From assembly GCA_024641945.1 (NCBI GenBank), contig JAHECD010000003.1, positions 24,835-88,834 on the forward strand: a stretch of DNA of 64,000 nucleotides. Reading direction: 5' to 3'. Below, piece after piece: positions 35,636-45,163 of this stretch. Origin of the DNA: Rubrivivax sp. GTDB lineage: Bacteria; Pseudomonadota; Gammaproteobacteria; Burkholderiales; Burkholderiaceae_C. The notes under the pieces were generated by a model. The model saw nothing but the letters and a program-made list of their open reading frames with translations. It searched no databases and was not told the origin of the DNA. The position numbers and the translations under genes were made by a program. The first letter of the stretch is position 1; every line of letters begins with the position of its first letter.

Positions 35636-36914
35636 CGAAGAGCTGTTCGCACGTGCGCAGCGGGTCATCCCGGGCGGCGTCAATTCGCCGGTGCGTGCCT
35701 TCCGGGCCGTCGGCGGCACGCCGCGGTTCATCCAGCGCGCCGAAGGCGCCTATATCTTCGACGCCGAAGGCAAGCGCTATATCGACTACATCGGGTCCTG
35801 GGGCCCGATGATCCTCGGCCACGGGCACCCGTCCGTGCTGGAGGCCGTGCAGAAGGCGGCTGCCGACGGGTTCAGCTTCGGCGCGCCCACGGAACGCGAG
35901 ATCGAACTCGCCGAGACCATCATCGGCCTGGTGCCGAGCGTCGAGCAGGTGCGCCTGGTCAGTTCGGGCACCGAGGCCGGCATGAGCGCGCTGCGGCTCG
36001 CACGCGGCGCGACGGGACGCAGCAAGATCGTCAAGTTCGAGGGCTGTTACCACGGCCACGCCGATGCGCTGCTGGTCAAGGCCGGCTCGGGGCTCGCGAC
36101 CTTCGGCCACCCCACCAGTGCCGGCGTGCCGCCGGAGGTCGTGCAGCACACGCTGGTGCTCGAGTACAACAACGTTGCCCAACTCGACGAGGTCTTCGCC
36201 ACGCAGGGCGGCGAGATCGCCTGCGTGATGATCGAGCCGATCGCCGGCAACATGAACTTCGTGCGGGCCAGCGTGCCGTTCATGTCGCGTCTGCGCGAGC
36301 TCTGCACGAAACACGGTGTGCTGCTCGTCTTCGACGAGGTGATGACGGGGTTCCGCGTCGCACTCGGCGGTGCGCAAAGTGTCTACGCCGGACTGATCCC
36401 GGGTTTCAGGCCCGACATGAGTGTCTTCGGCAAGGTCATCGGTGGCGGCATGCCGTTGGCGGCCTTCGGCGGCACGCGGGACGTGATGTCGATGCTGGCG
36501 CCCCTCGGCCCGGTCTACCAGGCCGGCACGCTGTCGGGCAACCCGGTGGCCACCGCGTGCGGGCTGGCCACGCTGAAGGAAATCGCGAAACCCGGCTATT
36601 TCGACGCGCTGTCGGCACGCACCCGGTCACTCGTCCAAGGCCTGACACAGGCGGGCAAGTCCATCGGCATCCCGCTGGTGGGCGACAGTGAAGGCGGCAT
36701 GTTCGGCTTCTTCTTCGCTTCAGAACTGCCACAGAACTACGGCGTGGTGATGGGCACCGACAAGGAGCGATTCAACCGCTTCTTCCACGGCATGCTCGAC
36801 CGCGGCGTGTACCTGGCGCCCGCGCTGTACGAAGCGGGTTTCGTCAGCTCGGCGCACTCCGCGGCAGACATCGCCGCCACCGTGCACGCGGCCGAAGAGG
36901 CGCTGCGCGGCTGA
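35625..36914 (+). CDS. hemL: glutamate-1-semialdehyde 2,1-aminomutase
   Basis: PLP enzyme converting glutamate-1-semialdehyde to 5-aminolevulinate in the C5 heme pathway. The 429 residues have [19 protein letters not shown] near the N terminus, [79 protein letters not shown] and the PLP-Lys loop [17 protein letters not shown]. The GTG start at 35625 matches the family N terminus ([11 protein letters not shown]). It overlaps the thiD-like gene by 11 bp and is probably translated from the same mRNA. Confidence 0.97.
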   Translation: MSTNEELFARAQRVIPGGVNSPVRAFRAVGGTPRFIQRAEGAYIFDAEGKRYIDYIGSWGPMILGHGHPSVLEAVQKAAADGFSFGAPTEREIELAETIIGLVPSVEQVRLVSSGTEAGMSALRLARGATGRSKIVKFEGCYHGHADALLVKAGSGLATFGHPTSAGVPPEVVQHTLVLEYNNVAQLDEVFATQGGEIACVMIEPIAGNMNFVRASVPFMSRLRELCTKHGVLLVFDEVMTGFRVALGGAQSVYAGLIPGFRPDMSVFGKVIGGGMPLAAFGGTRDVMSMLAPLGPVYQAGTLSGNPVATACGLATLKEIAKPGYFDALSARTRSLVQGLTQAGKSIGIPLVGDSEGGMFGFFFASELPQNYGVVMGTDKERFNRFFHGMLDRGVYLAPALYEAGFVSSAHSAADIAATVHAAEEALRG

Positions 36915-36970
36915 CCGCTGGCGCCGGCCGCCCTGTCCGTGCGCAGGGTCGGCTTCTAGAATCCCGACCC

Positions 36971-38332
36971 ATGCACCTCCACATCCTGGGCATCTGCGGC
37001 ACGTTCATGGGCGGGCTGGCCGCGCTGGCCCGCGAGGCGGGCCACAAGGTCACGGGCTGCGACACCAATGTCTACCCGCCGATGAGCGACCAGTTGCGGG
37101 CGCTCGGCATCGAGCTGATCGAGGGCTTTGGCGCGGACCAGATGGCGCTCGCGCCCGATGTCTTCGTCGTCGGCAACGTCGTCACGCGTGGCAACCCGCT
37201 GATCGAGGCGGTGCTCGATGCCGGCGCGGCCTACACGAGCGGGCCGCAGTGGCTGGCCGAGCACGTGCTGTTCGGGCGCCACGTGTTGGCTGTCGCGGGC
37301 ACACACGGCAAGACCGGCACCACGTCCATGCTGGCGTGGATCCTCGAATTGGCGGGCCTGAAGCCGGGGTTCCTGGTGGGCGGCGTTCCGCAGAACTTCG
37401 ATATCTCGGCGCGCCTCGGCGACGGCGCCACCTTCGTCATCGAGGCCGATGAATACGACACCGCGCTATTCGACAAGCGCAGCAAATTCGTTCACTACCG
37501 GCCGCGCACGGCGATCCTGAACAACCTCGAGCATGACCACGCCGATATCTTCCCGGATCTGGCGGCGATCGAGACGCAGTTCCATCACCTCGTGCGCACG
37601 GTGCCGTCGACCGGGCGGCTCGTGGTGAATGCACGCGACGAGGCGCTGCAGCGGGTGTTGCAGCGCGGCTGCTGGAGCGACGTGCAGCGCTTCGGCACGC
37701 GGCGCGAAGAGCCGGGCGGCTTGTGCGCCCGCGGCGAACCGCATGCGTTCGACGTGCTGCGCGGCAGCCTGCGCATCGGGCGGGTCGACTGGGAGCTGAT
37801 CGGCGAGCACAACCAGTTGAACGCGCTCGCGGCGATCGGCGCGGCCGAGCATGTCGGCGTGGCGCCCGAGGATGCGGCGTCCGCGCTCGGCAGCTTCCGC
37901 AACGTGCGCCGTCGCATGGAATTGCGCGGCGAGATCGACGGTATCAAGGTCTACGACGACTTCGCGCACCATCCCACGGCGATGCGCAGCACCGTCGACG
38001 GCCTGCGGCGCAAGGTCGGCATCGACCGGATCCTGGCGATTTTCGAACCACGCTCCAACACCATGAAGCTCGGCACCATGAAAGCGCAGCTGCCCTGGGC
38101 GCTGGAAGAGGCCGACCTCAGCTTCTGCCTGCAGGGCAATTACGGCTGGAGCGCCCACGATGCGCTGGCCCCGATGGGGCACCTGGCGGTGGTGGCCGAC
38201 TCGGTCGATGCGCTCGTGGCGCAGATCGTCCAGGTGGCGCAGCCGGGCGACCACCTGCTGTGCATGAGCAACGGAGGGTTCGGCGGCATCCACGCCAAGC
38301 TGCTCGACGCGTTGAAGGCACGCGCCCGGTGA
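36971..38332 (+). CDS. mpl: UDP-N-acetylmuramate:L-alanyl-gamma-D-glutamyl-meso-DAP ligase
   Basis: Murein-recycling ligase that reattaches recovered tripeptide to UDP-MurNAc. The 453 residues have the Mpl N terminus MHLHILGICGTFMGGLAALA, ATP loop AGTHGKTGTTSMLAW, EADEYDTALFDKRSKFVHY and LNNLEHDHADIFPD (Mpl signature), then YDDFAHHPTAM and FEPRSNTMKLG. It shares a GTGA start/stop overlap with the following esterase gene. It is about 56 bp after hemL on the same strand. Confidence 0.95.
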   Translation: MHLHILGICGTFMGGLAALAREAGHKVTGCDTNVYPPMSDQLRALGIELIEGFGADQMALAPDVFVVGNVVTRGNPLIEAVLDAGAAYTSGPQWLAEHVLFGRHVLAVAGTHGKTGTTSMLAWILELAGLKPGFLVGGVPQNFDISARLGDGATFVIEADEYDTALFDKRSKFVHYRPRTAILNNLEHDHADIFPDLAAIETQFHHLVRTVPSTGRLVVNARDEALQRVLQRGCWSDVQRFGTRREEPGGLCARGEPHAFDVLRGSLRIGRVDWELIGEHNQLNALAAIGAAEHVGVAPEDAASALGSFRNVRRRMELRGEIDGIKVYDDFAHHPTAMRSTVDGLRRKVGIDRILAIFEPRSNTMKLGTMKAQLPWALEEADLSFCLQGNYGWSAHDALAPMGHLAVVADSVDALVAQIVQVAQPGDHLLCMSNGGFGGIHAKLLDALKARAR

Positions 38333-38916
38333 CCCTGACGCACCTGCTTTACCTGCATGGGTTTCGCTCCTCGCCGCAATCGGCCAAGGCGCGTCGGCTC
38401 GAGGCCTGGCTGGCAAGCCATCGGCCCCGCGTCCATTGGTGGTGCCCGCAGCTGCCGCCGTCGCCACGCGCGGCCATGGCCCAGGTGATGGGCGGCATCG
38501 CGGCATGGCCGCGCGAATCGTCGGCAGTGGTGGGCAGCTCCCTCGGCGGCTTCTACGCGACCGTCGTGGCCGAGGCCACCGGCTGGCCGGCCGTGCTGCT
38601 GAACCCGGCCATCGAACCTGCGCGCGACCTCGAGAAGTACATCGGCGAACAGACGGCCTTCCATGCCCCGGAGGAGCGGTTCTTCTTCCGTCCTGAATTC
38701 ATCGACGAATTGCGCGCGATGGCGCCGGGCCCGATTTCGCGGCCCGGGCGCTACGCCTCGGTCATCGCCAAGGGCGACGAGGTGCTCGACTGGCGCGAGA
38801 TGACCGCGCGCTATCCCGGTGCCCAGATCCGCCTGCTGGACGGCGGCGACCACGCATTGAGCGACTTCGACGACCACCTCCCCTTCATCCTGGACCACCT
38901 CGACCCATGCGACTGA
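38329..38916 (+). CDS. YqiA-type alpha/beta hydrolase (esterase)
   Basis: A 195-residue cytosolic esterase of the YqiA/UPF0227 type. The N-terminal strand [20 protein letters not shown] (HGF oxyanion motif) is followed by nucleophile elbow [13 protein letters not shown] (GxSxG), [19 protein letters not shown], and a C-terminal [15 protein letters not shown] that should hold the catalytic His; [11 protein letters not shown] carries the Asp. The GTG start at 38329 overlaps the mpl stop as GTGA. The physiological substrate is unknown. The stop overlaps the next gene (fabG-like) by 10 bp. Confidence 0.88.
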   Translation: MTLTHLLYLHGFRSSPQSAKARRLEAWLASHRPRVHWWCPQLPPSPRAAMAQVMGGIAAWPRESSAVVGSSLGGFYATVVAEATGWPAVLLNPAIEPARDLEKYIGEQTAFHAPEERFFFRPEFIDELRAMAPGPISRPGRYASVIAKGDEVLDWREMTARYPGAQIRLLDGGDHALSDFDDHLPFILDHLDPCD

Positions 38917-39647
38917 AACACAAGGTCTCCATCGTCACCGGCGCGGCGCAGGGCATCGGCCTGGCAACCGCGCTGAAATTCGCCGAAGAAGGCGCCACCG
39001 TGGTCGTCTGCGATCTCAGGCCCGAGGGCGTCGACGCTGCCGTCGCGCTGGTGCGCGCACGGGGCGCGCAGGTCATGGGCTTTGCACTCAACGTCACCGA
39101 CCGGCCCGCGCTCGATGCCATGGCGGCGGCCGTGAAGGAGCGCCATGGCAGCATCGACGTGCTGGTCAACAACGCCGGCATCACGAAGGACGCACGGCTG
39201 CAGAAGATGACGCTGGAGCAGTTCGACGCTGTCATCGACGTCAACCTTCGCGGCGTCTTCCATGCCACCCAGGCCGTGCTGCCGACCATGGTGTCGCAAG
39301 GCTCGGGCGTGATCCTCAATGCGAGCAGCGTGGTGGGCATCTACGGCAACTTCGGCCAGACCAACTATGCGGCGTCGAAATTCGGCGTCATCGGCTTCAC
39401 AAAGACCTGGAGCCGCGAACTCGGACCCAAGGGCATCCGCGTCAACGCGGTGGCGCCCGGATTCGTCGAGACCCCGATCCTCGCCACCATTCCCGACAAG
39501 GTACTGCAGCACATGCGCGAGCAGGTCCCGTTGCACCGGCTCGGCAAGCCCGAGGAGATCGCCAATGTCTACGCGTTCCTCGCCAGCGACGAGGCAAGCT
39601 ACATCAACGGCGCCGTGATCGAGGTCTCGGGCGGGATGACCGTATGA
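38907..39647 (+). CDS. FabG-like short-chain dehydrogenase/reductase
   Basis: A 246-residue classical SDR, close to beta-ketoacyl-ACP reductase. Cofactor motif [13 protein letters not shown] (TGxxxGIG), [11 protein letters not shown], catalytic Ser in [12 protein letters not shown], the YAASK tetrad and the [12 protein letters not shown] / [18 protein letters not shown] tail are present. It overlaps the preceding esterase by 10 bp. It could be a house-keeping or polyhydroxyalkanoate/acetoacetyl-CoA reductase paralogue, so no gene symbol is given. Confidence 0.88.
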   Translation: MRLKHKVSIVTGAAQGIGLATALKFAEEGATVVVCDLRPEGVDAAVALVRARGAQVMGFALNVTDRPALDAMAAAVKERHGSIDVLVNNAGITKDARLQKMTLEQFDAVIDVNLRGVFHATQAVLPTMVSQGSGVILNASSVVGIYGNFGQTNYAASKFGVIGFTKTWSRELGPKGIRVNAVAPGFVETPILATIPDKVLQHMREQVPLHRLGKPEEIANVYAFLASDEASYINGAVIEVSGGMTV

Positions 39648-39673
39648 CCTGAGCGCCGCCGCCAGCGGCGACA

Positions 39674-41746
39674 ATGCAGCCGATGTATGCATTGTTCGAA
39701 GAGGCCGGCAAATTCCACGCCGGCCGGGTCATGACCGAAGCCGACACCTCGATGCAGATCGAGCTCGAGTCCGGCAAGCGCGTGAAGGTGAAGACCGTCA
39801 ATGTGCTGCTTCGATTCGAGAAGCCGGCGCCTGCCGAATTGATCGCCGCGGGCCAGAAGATCGCACCCGAGATCGACCTCGACCTGGCCTGGGAATTTGC
39901 GCCCGAAGGCGAGTTCGGCTTCGTCGACCTGGCGCGCGACTATTTCGATGCCTCGGCAGGCATCGACCAGCAGGCCGCAGCGCTGTTCCGCCTGTTCGAC
40001 GCGCCGCACTACTTTCGCCGGCTGGGCAAGGGCCTCTTCAAGAAGGCACCCGAAGAGACCGTCAAGGCGGCACTGCTGGGCATCGAGCGCAAGAAGCAGC
40101 TGGCCGCGCAGATCGAGGCCTGGGCCGATCAGCTCGTATCCGGCGACTGCCCCGCGCCCGTGCGCGAGCAGCTCTACCGCATCCTGTTCAAGCCCGACAA
40201 GAACACGCCTGAATACAAGGCCGTGGTGGAAGCGGCGCGGCGATCGCAGCGTGCGCCGCTCGACTTGCTGAAGGGCGCGGGGGCGATCGACAGCGCCTAC
40301 CAATTCCACTGGAAGCGCTTCCTCTTCGAGCAGTTCCCCAAGGGCACCGGATTCCCGCCGCTGGACGCACCAGCGATCAAGGAGGATTTGCCGCTGGCGA
40401 GCTGCCGCGCGTTCTCGATCGACGACTCGCACACCACCGAGATCGACGATGCGCTGTCGGTGCAGGGCCTGGGCACCGGCACGGTGGTCTTCGGCGTGCA
40501 CATCGCCGCGCCGGGACTGGCCTTCGCCGCCGACTCGGCGATCGACAAGGTGGCGCGCGAGCGCCTGTCCACGGTCTACATGCCGGGCTGGAAGCTGACC
40601 ATGCTGCCAGACGATGTGGTGCAGGCCTATACGCTCACGGCAGGGCGCGATTGCCCCGCCGTGAGCCTGTACGTCACATTCGACGAGGCCACGCTGGAAA
40701 TCCGCGCCACCGAGACGAAGCTCGAGCGCGTGCCGATCGCCGCCAACCTGCGCCACGACCAGCTCGATTTCATCGTCACCGAGGCATCGCTCACCGGCGA
40801 AGCCACCGCGGACTATGAATTCCCGAACGAACTGGCTTTTGCCTTCCGGCTCGCGCGCCATCTGAAGGCGCTGCGCGAGCAGGTGCGCGGCAAGCCCGAG
40901 ACCTTCAACCGGCCCGACTACACGTTCAAGCTCGCGGGCCACATCGACCCGCCGCAGGGCGAGGCCCTGCCCGCGCCGACGACCGAGCCCGACGGCCATG
41001 AACGTGTGCTGATCACGACGCGCCGGCGCGGCGCGCCGCTCGACCTGATCGTCGCCGAAGCCATGATTCTGGCCAATTGCACCTGGGGGGGCTGGCTCGC
41101 CGAGTGCGGCGTGCCCGGCATCTACCGCAGCCAGGCCAGCATGCTGCCCGGGGTGAAGGTGCGCATGGGCACCAAGCCCGCGCCGCATGCCGGCATGGGC
41201 GTGCCCCAGTACAGCTGGTCCACGTCGCCGCTGCGGCGCTATGTCGACCTGGTGAACCAGTGGCAGATCATCGCGTGTGCACGCCATGGACGCACCGCCG
41301 CGCTCGTCGCGCCCTTCAGGCCGAAGGACGCCACGCTGTTCGCGGTGATCTCGAACTTCGACGCCGCCTACGCGGCGTACAACGACTTCCAGAATGGCAT
41401 CGAACGTTTCTGGACCATCCGCTGGCTGGAGCAGAACGCGGTCACTGAACTTGACGCCGCGGTCATGAAAGATGGCCTGGTGCGCGCCGAGACGCTGCCG
41501 CTGGTGTTCCGTGCCACCGGCACGGAGAGCCTGCCACGCGGGACGCGGGTGCGCGTGCGTGTCAGCGGCAGCGACCTGCTGACGCTGGATGTCTTTGCCT
41601 CGCTGCTGGCACGCCTGGATGCCGAGCCCGAACCGGCCGCCGAGGAGGAGGATGCCGAGGACGAGACCGCGGGTGCCGGACCGCTGTCGATTGCCATCGA
41701 CCTGTCCGAGCCCGATCCCGCGCCCGAACCGGCTGCCGGCGCCTGA
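39674..41746 (+). CDS. rnb: RNase II family exoribonuclease (RNB domain)
   Basis: A 690-residue 3'-to-5' exoribonuclease homologue. The RNB active site reads SIDDSHTTEIDDAL (metal-binding acidic cluster, with Glu at one position that is Asp in E. coli RNase II), then VHIAAPGLAFAADSAIDKVA and STVYMPGWKLTMLPDDVV. The catalytic Arg-containing block WSTSPLRRYVDLVNQWQ is present. The N-terminal about 200 residues are helical and do not look like the canonical cold-shock domains. The acidic C-terminal tail runs about 50 residues. It lies between fabG-like and tonB, as in related Burkholderiales. Confidence 0.88.
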   Translation: MQPMYALFEEAGKFHAGRVMTEADTSMQIELESGKRVKVKTVNVLLRFEKPAPAELIAAGQKIAPEIDLDLAWEFAPEGEFGFVDLARDYFDASAGIDQQAAALFRLFDAPHYFRRLGKGLFKKAPEETVKAALLGIERKKQLAAQIEAWADQLVSGDCPAPVREQLYRILFKPDKNTPEYKAVVEAARRSQRAPLDLLKGAGAIDSAYQFHWKRFLFEQFPKGTGFPPLDAPAIKEDLPLASCRAFSIDDSHTTEIDDALSVQGLGTGTVVFGVHIAAPGLAFAADSAIDKVARERLSTVYMPGWKLTMLPDDVVQAYTLTAGRDCPAVSLYVTFDEATLEIRATETKLERVPIAANLRHDQLDFIVTEASLTGEATADYEFPNELAFAFRLARHLKALREQVRGKPETFNRPDYTFKLAGHIDPPQGEALPAPTTEPDGHERVLITTRRRGAPLDLIVAEAMILANCTWGGWLAECGVPGIYRSQASMLPGVKVRMGTKPAPHAGMGVPQYSWSTSPLRRYVDLVNQWQIIACARHGRTAALVAPFRPKDATLFAVISNFDAAYAAYNDFQNGIERFWTIRWLEQNAVTELDAAVMKDGLVRAETLPLVFRATGTESLPRGTRVRVRVSGSDLLTLDVFASLLARLDAEPEPAAEEEDAEDETAGAGPLSIAIDLSEPDPAPEPAAGA

Positions 41747-41790
41747 GGTCGCGCGCCTCCCCGCCAAACGCCCTGCCCCGACCCGACGCC

Positions 41791-42651
41791 ATGCGCCTGC
41801 TGCCCGAAGAATGGACCACGCTGCACGTGGCCATGGCCGTGTCGCTCGCCGTGCACGGTGTGCTGCTGACCGTCCGCTTCGTCGACCCCGAGGCTTTCAA
41901 CCGCGCCTTCACCGATACGCCGCTGGAGGTGATCCTCGTGAACGCGCGTTCCAACGAGGCGCCCACGCAGGCGCAGGCCATCGCGCAGGCCGCGCTGGCC
42001 GGCGGTGGCGAGGCAGCGGCCGGGCGAGCCACGTCGCCGCTGCCGCCGACGGCGCAGATGGAACTCGGCGATTCGACCGAGGAGGCGCGCAAGCGCATCG
42101 ACAACCTGCAGCAGGAGCAGCAGCAGTTGCTCGCGCAGATCCGCCGCGAAGTGGCGCTGCTGCCGCCGCCCGACCCGCAGCGCGAAACGGGCAACCCGCA
42201 GGAACGCGAGATCCAGGAGCGACGCCGGCAGCTCCTGCGCCTGCTCGCCGAGATCGAAAAACGCATCAACGAAGAGAATGCGCGCCCCAAGAAGCGCTAC
42301 ATCAGCCCTGCCACCCGCGAGGCCGTCTACGCGATCTACTACGACGCCTTGCGCCGGCGCATCGAGGACCGGGGCACACGCGACTTTCCCGAGGCGAACG
42401 GGCGCAAGCTGTACGGCGAGCTGACCATGAACGTCACGGTCGACGCCAACGGGCGTGTGGTCGACGCAGAGGTCGTGCGGTCGTCCAAATCGCGACTGCT
42501 CGACGCACGGGCCATCGCCATCGTCCGCGCGGCCTCGCCGTTCGGGCCCTTCAGCGCGGCGATGCGCCAACAGGCCGACCAGATCGTCGTCACGTCGCGC
42601 TTCCGTTTCACGCGCGAGGACGGGCTCGAGACCAGCCTGAGCGGCAACTGA
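41791..42651 (+). CDS. tonB: TonB family energy transducer
   Basis: A 286-residue inner-membrane-anchored protein that passes proton-motive force to outer-membrane receptors or a related complex. It has an N-terminal membrane helix (MAVSLAVHGVLLTVRFV, about residues 14-31), a long helical, glutamine/arginine-rich spacer of about 130 residues (QQEQQQLLAQIRREVALL, then ERRRQLLRLLAEIEK) and a C-terminal TonB domain (GRKLYGELTMNVTVDANGRV, VRSSKSRLLDARAIAIVRAA). The spacer is coiled-coil rather than the usual proline-rich type. It precedes the apparent aroE relic by 8 bp. Confidence 0.85.
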   Translation: MRLLPEEWTTLHVAMAVSLAVHGVLLTVRFVDPEAFNRAFTDTPLEVILVNARSNEAPTQAQAIAQAALAGGGEAAAGRATSPLPPTAQMELGDSTEEARKRIDNLQQEQQQLLAQIRREVALLPPPDPQRETGNPQEREIQERRRQLLRLLAEIEKRINEENARPKKRYISPATREAVYAIYYDALRRRIEDRGTRDFPEANGRKLYGELTMNVTVDANGRVVDAEVVRSSKSRLLDARAIAIVRAASPFGPFSAAMRQQADQIVVTSRFRFTREDGLETSLSGN

Positions 42652-42659
42652 CACGCATC

Positions 42660-42983
42660 ATGGCCACGCTCCCCGACCGCCATTTCGTGCTCGGCCCTCT
42701 GGTGGCGCACAGCCCGTCGCCGGCGATCGAGCGCCACGCCGAGATGCGGGCCCTGCGGCGCGCCGCCTGGGCGCTGCGTCATGGCGTGACACGGTACGTC
42801 GGCGACGGGCCCGGCGCCCGCGTCGCATGGGGTGTCGTGATGAACGCAGGCGCCTCGAGCCTGTCGTGCGCCGCCGCACCGATGGCGAGCGCAGTCGAGT
42901 CATCCTCTGACCGGCGCGGCGAACGCTCCCCTGCAGCACACCAGCTTGCCGCGATGCACACCGGCCTGGCGCTTGTGGCATGA
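42660..42983 (+). pseudogene. aroE: apparent remnant of shikimate dehydrogenase (aroE)
   Basis: A 107-codon open frame from ATG at 42660. Residues about 6-25 read DRHFVLGPLVAHSPSPAIER, closely like the AroE N terminus (DRYAVIGNPIAHSKSPLIH), including the shikimate-binding SxS. After that the sequence no longer resembles AroE: there is no nucleotide-binding GxGGA motif or C-terminal helix, and 107 residues is about 40% of AroE length (about 270). In relatives aroE commonly lies between tonB and mtgA, exactly this position, and the ATGA overlap with mtgA is kept. I read this as a truncated or recombined relic. A new short protein using the old start is the alternative. Confidence 0.6.
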
Positions 42984-43741
42984 AGCCCGTTGTCCGGCAC
43001 GGTCTGCGGGCGGCCGGGTTGCTCGGCGTCTGCTTCATGGCGCTGCAACTGACGTTTGCATTGCGCATCGGCATCATGGCGATGTTGGACCCACTGTCCA
43101 CGACGTTCCAGCGAAGCGAGGTCTGGCGCCTGATGACACAGACACGGTCGCTTCCATGGAGCCAGCAATGGGCCGACTACGACCAAATCTCGGCGCACCT
43201 CAAGCGCGCGGTCGTCGCCAGCGAGGATGCCAGCTTCACCGACCATGGCGGCGTGGACTGGGATTCGATCGAACACGCCTGGGAACGCAACCAGCAGGCC
43301 CAGGCGCGGGCTGACAAGCTGAGCGACCGGCCCAAGACGTCTTCGGGCCCCGCAACGCGCAAGGTCGAACCCAAGGTGATTGGCGGATCGACCATCACCC
43401 AGCAACTCGCCAAGAACATGTTCCTGTCCGGCGAGCGCACCGTGTTGCGCAAAGGACAGGAGTTCGTGATCACGCTTATGCTCGAAGGCCTGCTCTCGAA
43501 GCGCCGGATCCTGGAGATCTACCTGAACGAGGTCGAATGGGGCGAAGGTGTCTTTGGCGCGCAGGCAGCGGCCCACCACTATTACCATGTCAACGCTCTG
43601 CAACTCGGTCCTGCGCAGGCGGCGCGGCTGGCCGTGATGCTTCCCGCGCCCAAGCGCTTCGAGCGCCGACCGGGGTCGGCGTACGTGACCGGTCGCGCCG
43701 CGACCATCGTGGCCCGCATGGGCGCGGTCGAGTTGCCCTGA
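42980..43741 (+). CDS. mtgA: monofunctional biosynthetic peptidoglycan glycosyltransferase
   Basis: GT51 transglycosylase (253 residues) that polymerises lipid II at the inner membrane. It has an N-terminal membrane helix (LLGVCFMALQLTFALRIGIM), catalytic Glu in ASEDASFTDHGGVDWDSIEH, GGSTITQQLAKNMFLS (second signature), and RRILEIYLNEVEWGEGVFGA with NALQLGPAQAARLAVMLPAP near the end. It starts with ATG 42980 overlapping the stop of the upstream aroE relic. The gene is complete, so the decay of the neighbour did not affect it. Confidence 0.95.
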   Translation: MKPVVRHGLRAAGLLGVCFMALQLTFALRIGIMAMLDPLSTTFQRSEVWRLMTQTRSLPWSQQWADYDQISAHLKRAVVASEDASFTDHGGVDWDSIEHAWERNQQAQARADKLSDRPKTSSGPATRKVEPKVIGGSTITQQLAKNMFLSGERTVLRKGQEFVITLMLEGLLSKRRILEIYLNEVEWGEGVFGAQAAAHHYYHVNALQLGPAQAARLAVMLPAPKRFERRPGSAYVTGRAATIVARMGAVELP

Positions 43742-43767
43742 AGAGGCTCGCCTGGAGGAGCCGACCG

Positions 43768-44361
43768 ATGTCCGAATCGATCACGACCCTGATCGCTACC
43801 GAAGCCGCGCGCCTGGTGGTCGAGACCGGCCTCGAATACGGCCCGGCCAAGAGCAAGGCCGCGCGCGGCCTTGGCACCCGTCGGGTCGAGATGCCCAGCA
43901 ACGAGCAGGTCGAGGACGAGGTGCGCAGCCACATCGAACTTTTCTGCGCGGACACGCAGCCCGCGGAGTTGGCGGCCCTTCGCGAGGTGGCCGCGACGTG
44001 GATGGCGCGCTTGGCCGAGTTCAGGCCACACCTCACCGGCGCGGCCTGGCGCGGCACGGCCACCCGCCAGTCCGCCGTCCATATCGACCTTTACTGCGAC
44101 GATCCAAAGTCAGCGGAGATCGGACTGCTCAACCTCGGTGTCAACCACGATGTCGATACCCTGGACAACGGGCGCGGCGAGCCCGTGGACGTGCTGACGG
44201 TGTCGACACCCTGCCCGGCCCTCGGCGAGCCGGTGACGGTGCACCTCTTCGTGCGTGACCGGGACGACCAGCGCGGCGCTCTCAAGCCCGACGCCCGAGG
44301 GCGGAGCTGGCGAGGCGACCTCTCCGCTCTTCGCCGGCTCATGCAAAGGCCCCACGAATGA
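43768..44361 (+). CDS. conserved hypothetical protein, function unknown
   Basis: A 197-residue soluble protein I do not recognise as any characterised family. It has no signal or membrane segment, and shows an alpha/beta composition with RVEMPSNEQVEDEVRSHIEL, AVHIDLYCDDPKSAEIGLL, VDTLDNGRGEPVDVLTVSTP and VTVHLFVRDRDDQR. The segment up to about residue 120 is helical, the rest strand-rich. A good Shine-Dalgarno (GGAGGAG) precedes the ATG at 43768. Its last codons overlap the tlpA-like gene by four bases, so the two are coupled. Confidence 0.75.
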   Translation: MSESITTLIATEAARLVVETGLEYGPAKSKAARGLGTRRVEMPSNEQVEDEVRSHIELFCADTQPAELAALREVAATWMARLAEFRPHLTGAAWRGTATRQSAVHIDLYCDDPKSAEIGLLNLGVNHDVDTLDNGRGEPVDVLTVSTPCPALGEPVTVHLFVRDRDDQRGALKPDARGRSWRGDLSALRRLMQRPHE

Positions 44362-44867
44362 ACCGTCGGCATGTTCTGTATGGTGCTGTCGGCGCCTTGG
44401 GTGCCGCCGGTGGTGTGGGCTGGAAGGTATGGAGCGACGCGGCCAGTGTGGACGTGGGCGACCTGTGGACACGTCGATTCCCCAGCCCGGATGGCAGCGA
44501 GATCGACATGGCGCAATGGCGCAGCCAACGGTTTGTGCTCAATTTCTGGGCTACCTGGTGCCCGCCCTGCTTGCGCGAAATGCCTGAAATCGATCGATTC
44601 GGCCGGGCTTACGCAGGCAAGGGCTGGCGTGTACTGGGACTCGCCGTTGACCGCCCCGAGCCCGTGCGCAGCTTCCTGGAGCGCCATCCTGTGGGGTTTG
44701 CGATCGGCCTGGCAGGACTTGAGGGCACCGACCTCAGCCGGCAGCTGGGAAATGAACGAGGCCTTCTGCCATTTACCGCCCTGTTCGACGGCCGTGGCCG
44801 CGTCATCCACCGCAAGCTCGGAGAAACATCGCTTGCCGAGCTGTCCGCGTGGGCCGACGCGGCATGA
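44358..44867 (+). CDS. TlpA/ResA-like thioredoxin-fold protein
   Basis: A 169-residue membrane-anchored or exported thiol-disulfide oxidoreductase. The N terminus has a signal/anchor (RRHVLYGAVGALGAAGGVGW). The redox motif is WCPPC in FVLNFWATWCPPCLREMPEI, followed by LLPFTALFDGRGRVIHRKLG with the cis-Pro region. It likely acts in cytochrome c maturation or disulfide reduction in the periplasm. It overlaps the upstream hypothetical gene by 4 bp. In relatives aroQ often follows a gene like this ahead of accB; here it does not. Confidence 0.85.
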   Translation: MNRRHVLYGAVGALGAAGGVGWKVWSDAASVDVGDLWTRRFPSPDGSEIDMAQWRSQRFVLNFWATWCPPCLREMPEIDRFGRAYAGKGWRVLGLAVDRPEPVRSFLERHPVGFAIGLAGLEGTDLSRQLGNERGLLPFTALFDGRGRVIHRKLGETSLAELSAWADAA

Positions 44868-45163
44868 CCGGCGCCCAGAATCCAAGGTGGCTTGCCATTG
44901 GGCGAGCGACCTGTCAACTTGTCTTTGTGATCGTAAATGACAGCCAGAAGACGGCAACAGCCCGCAAAACGCGTAAAGTTGTATCTTCGAATTCAGCAAG
45001 TAGGAATGTGCCGCGGCAGATCTCGCGCCGCGATCGATTGTTGATCTATCGCCAGATATAGGCAGATCCCTACCAATTGACAGCAAGAAGAGATCTCCAG
45101 CAAGACTGAAGATCCCAGCGCCCTCCGTGGAACGCACGGGCGCCGACCCTCCTGAGGACAGCC
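44868..45163. other. intergenic region upstream of accB lacking aroQ
   Basis: The 296-bp gap between tlpA-like and accB carries no plausible gene in any frame. It is AT-richer than its neighbours, which fits a promoter region for accBC. I looked for the AroQ (type II dehydroquinase) landmarks, such as NGPNLNLLG and SNVHAREPFR, and saw none, although aroQ precedes accB in many beta- and gammaproteobacteria. Repeated GATC/AT-rich tracts are present but I assign no specific motif. Confidence 0.5.

Noticed and set aside
44091..45137. A 348-codon minus-strand frame across the hypothetical gene, tlpA and the gap.
   Set aside because: No motif; antisense to genes with clear Shine-Dalgarno sites and coupled starts.
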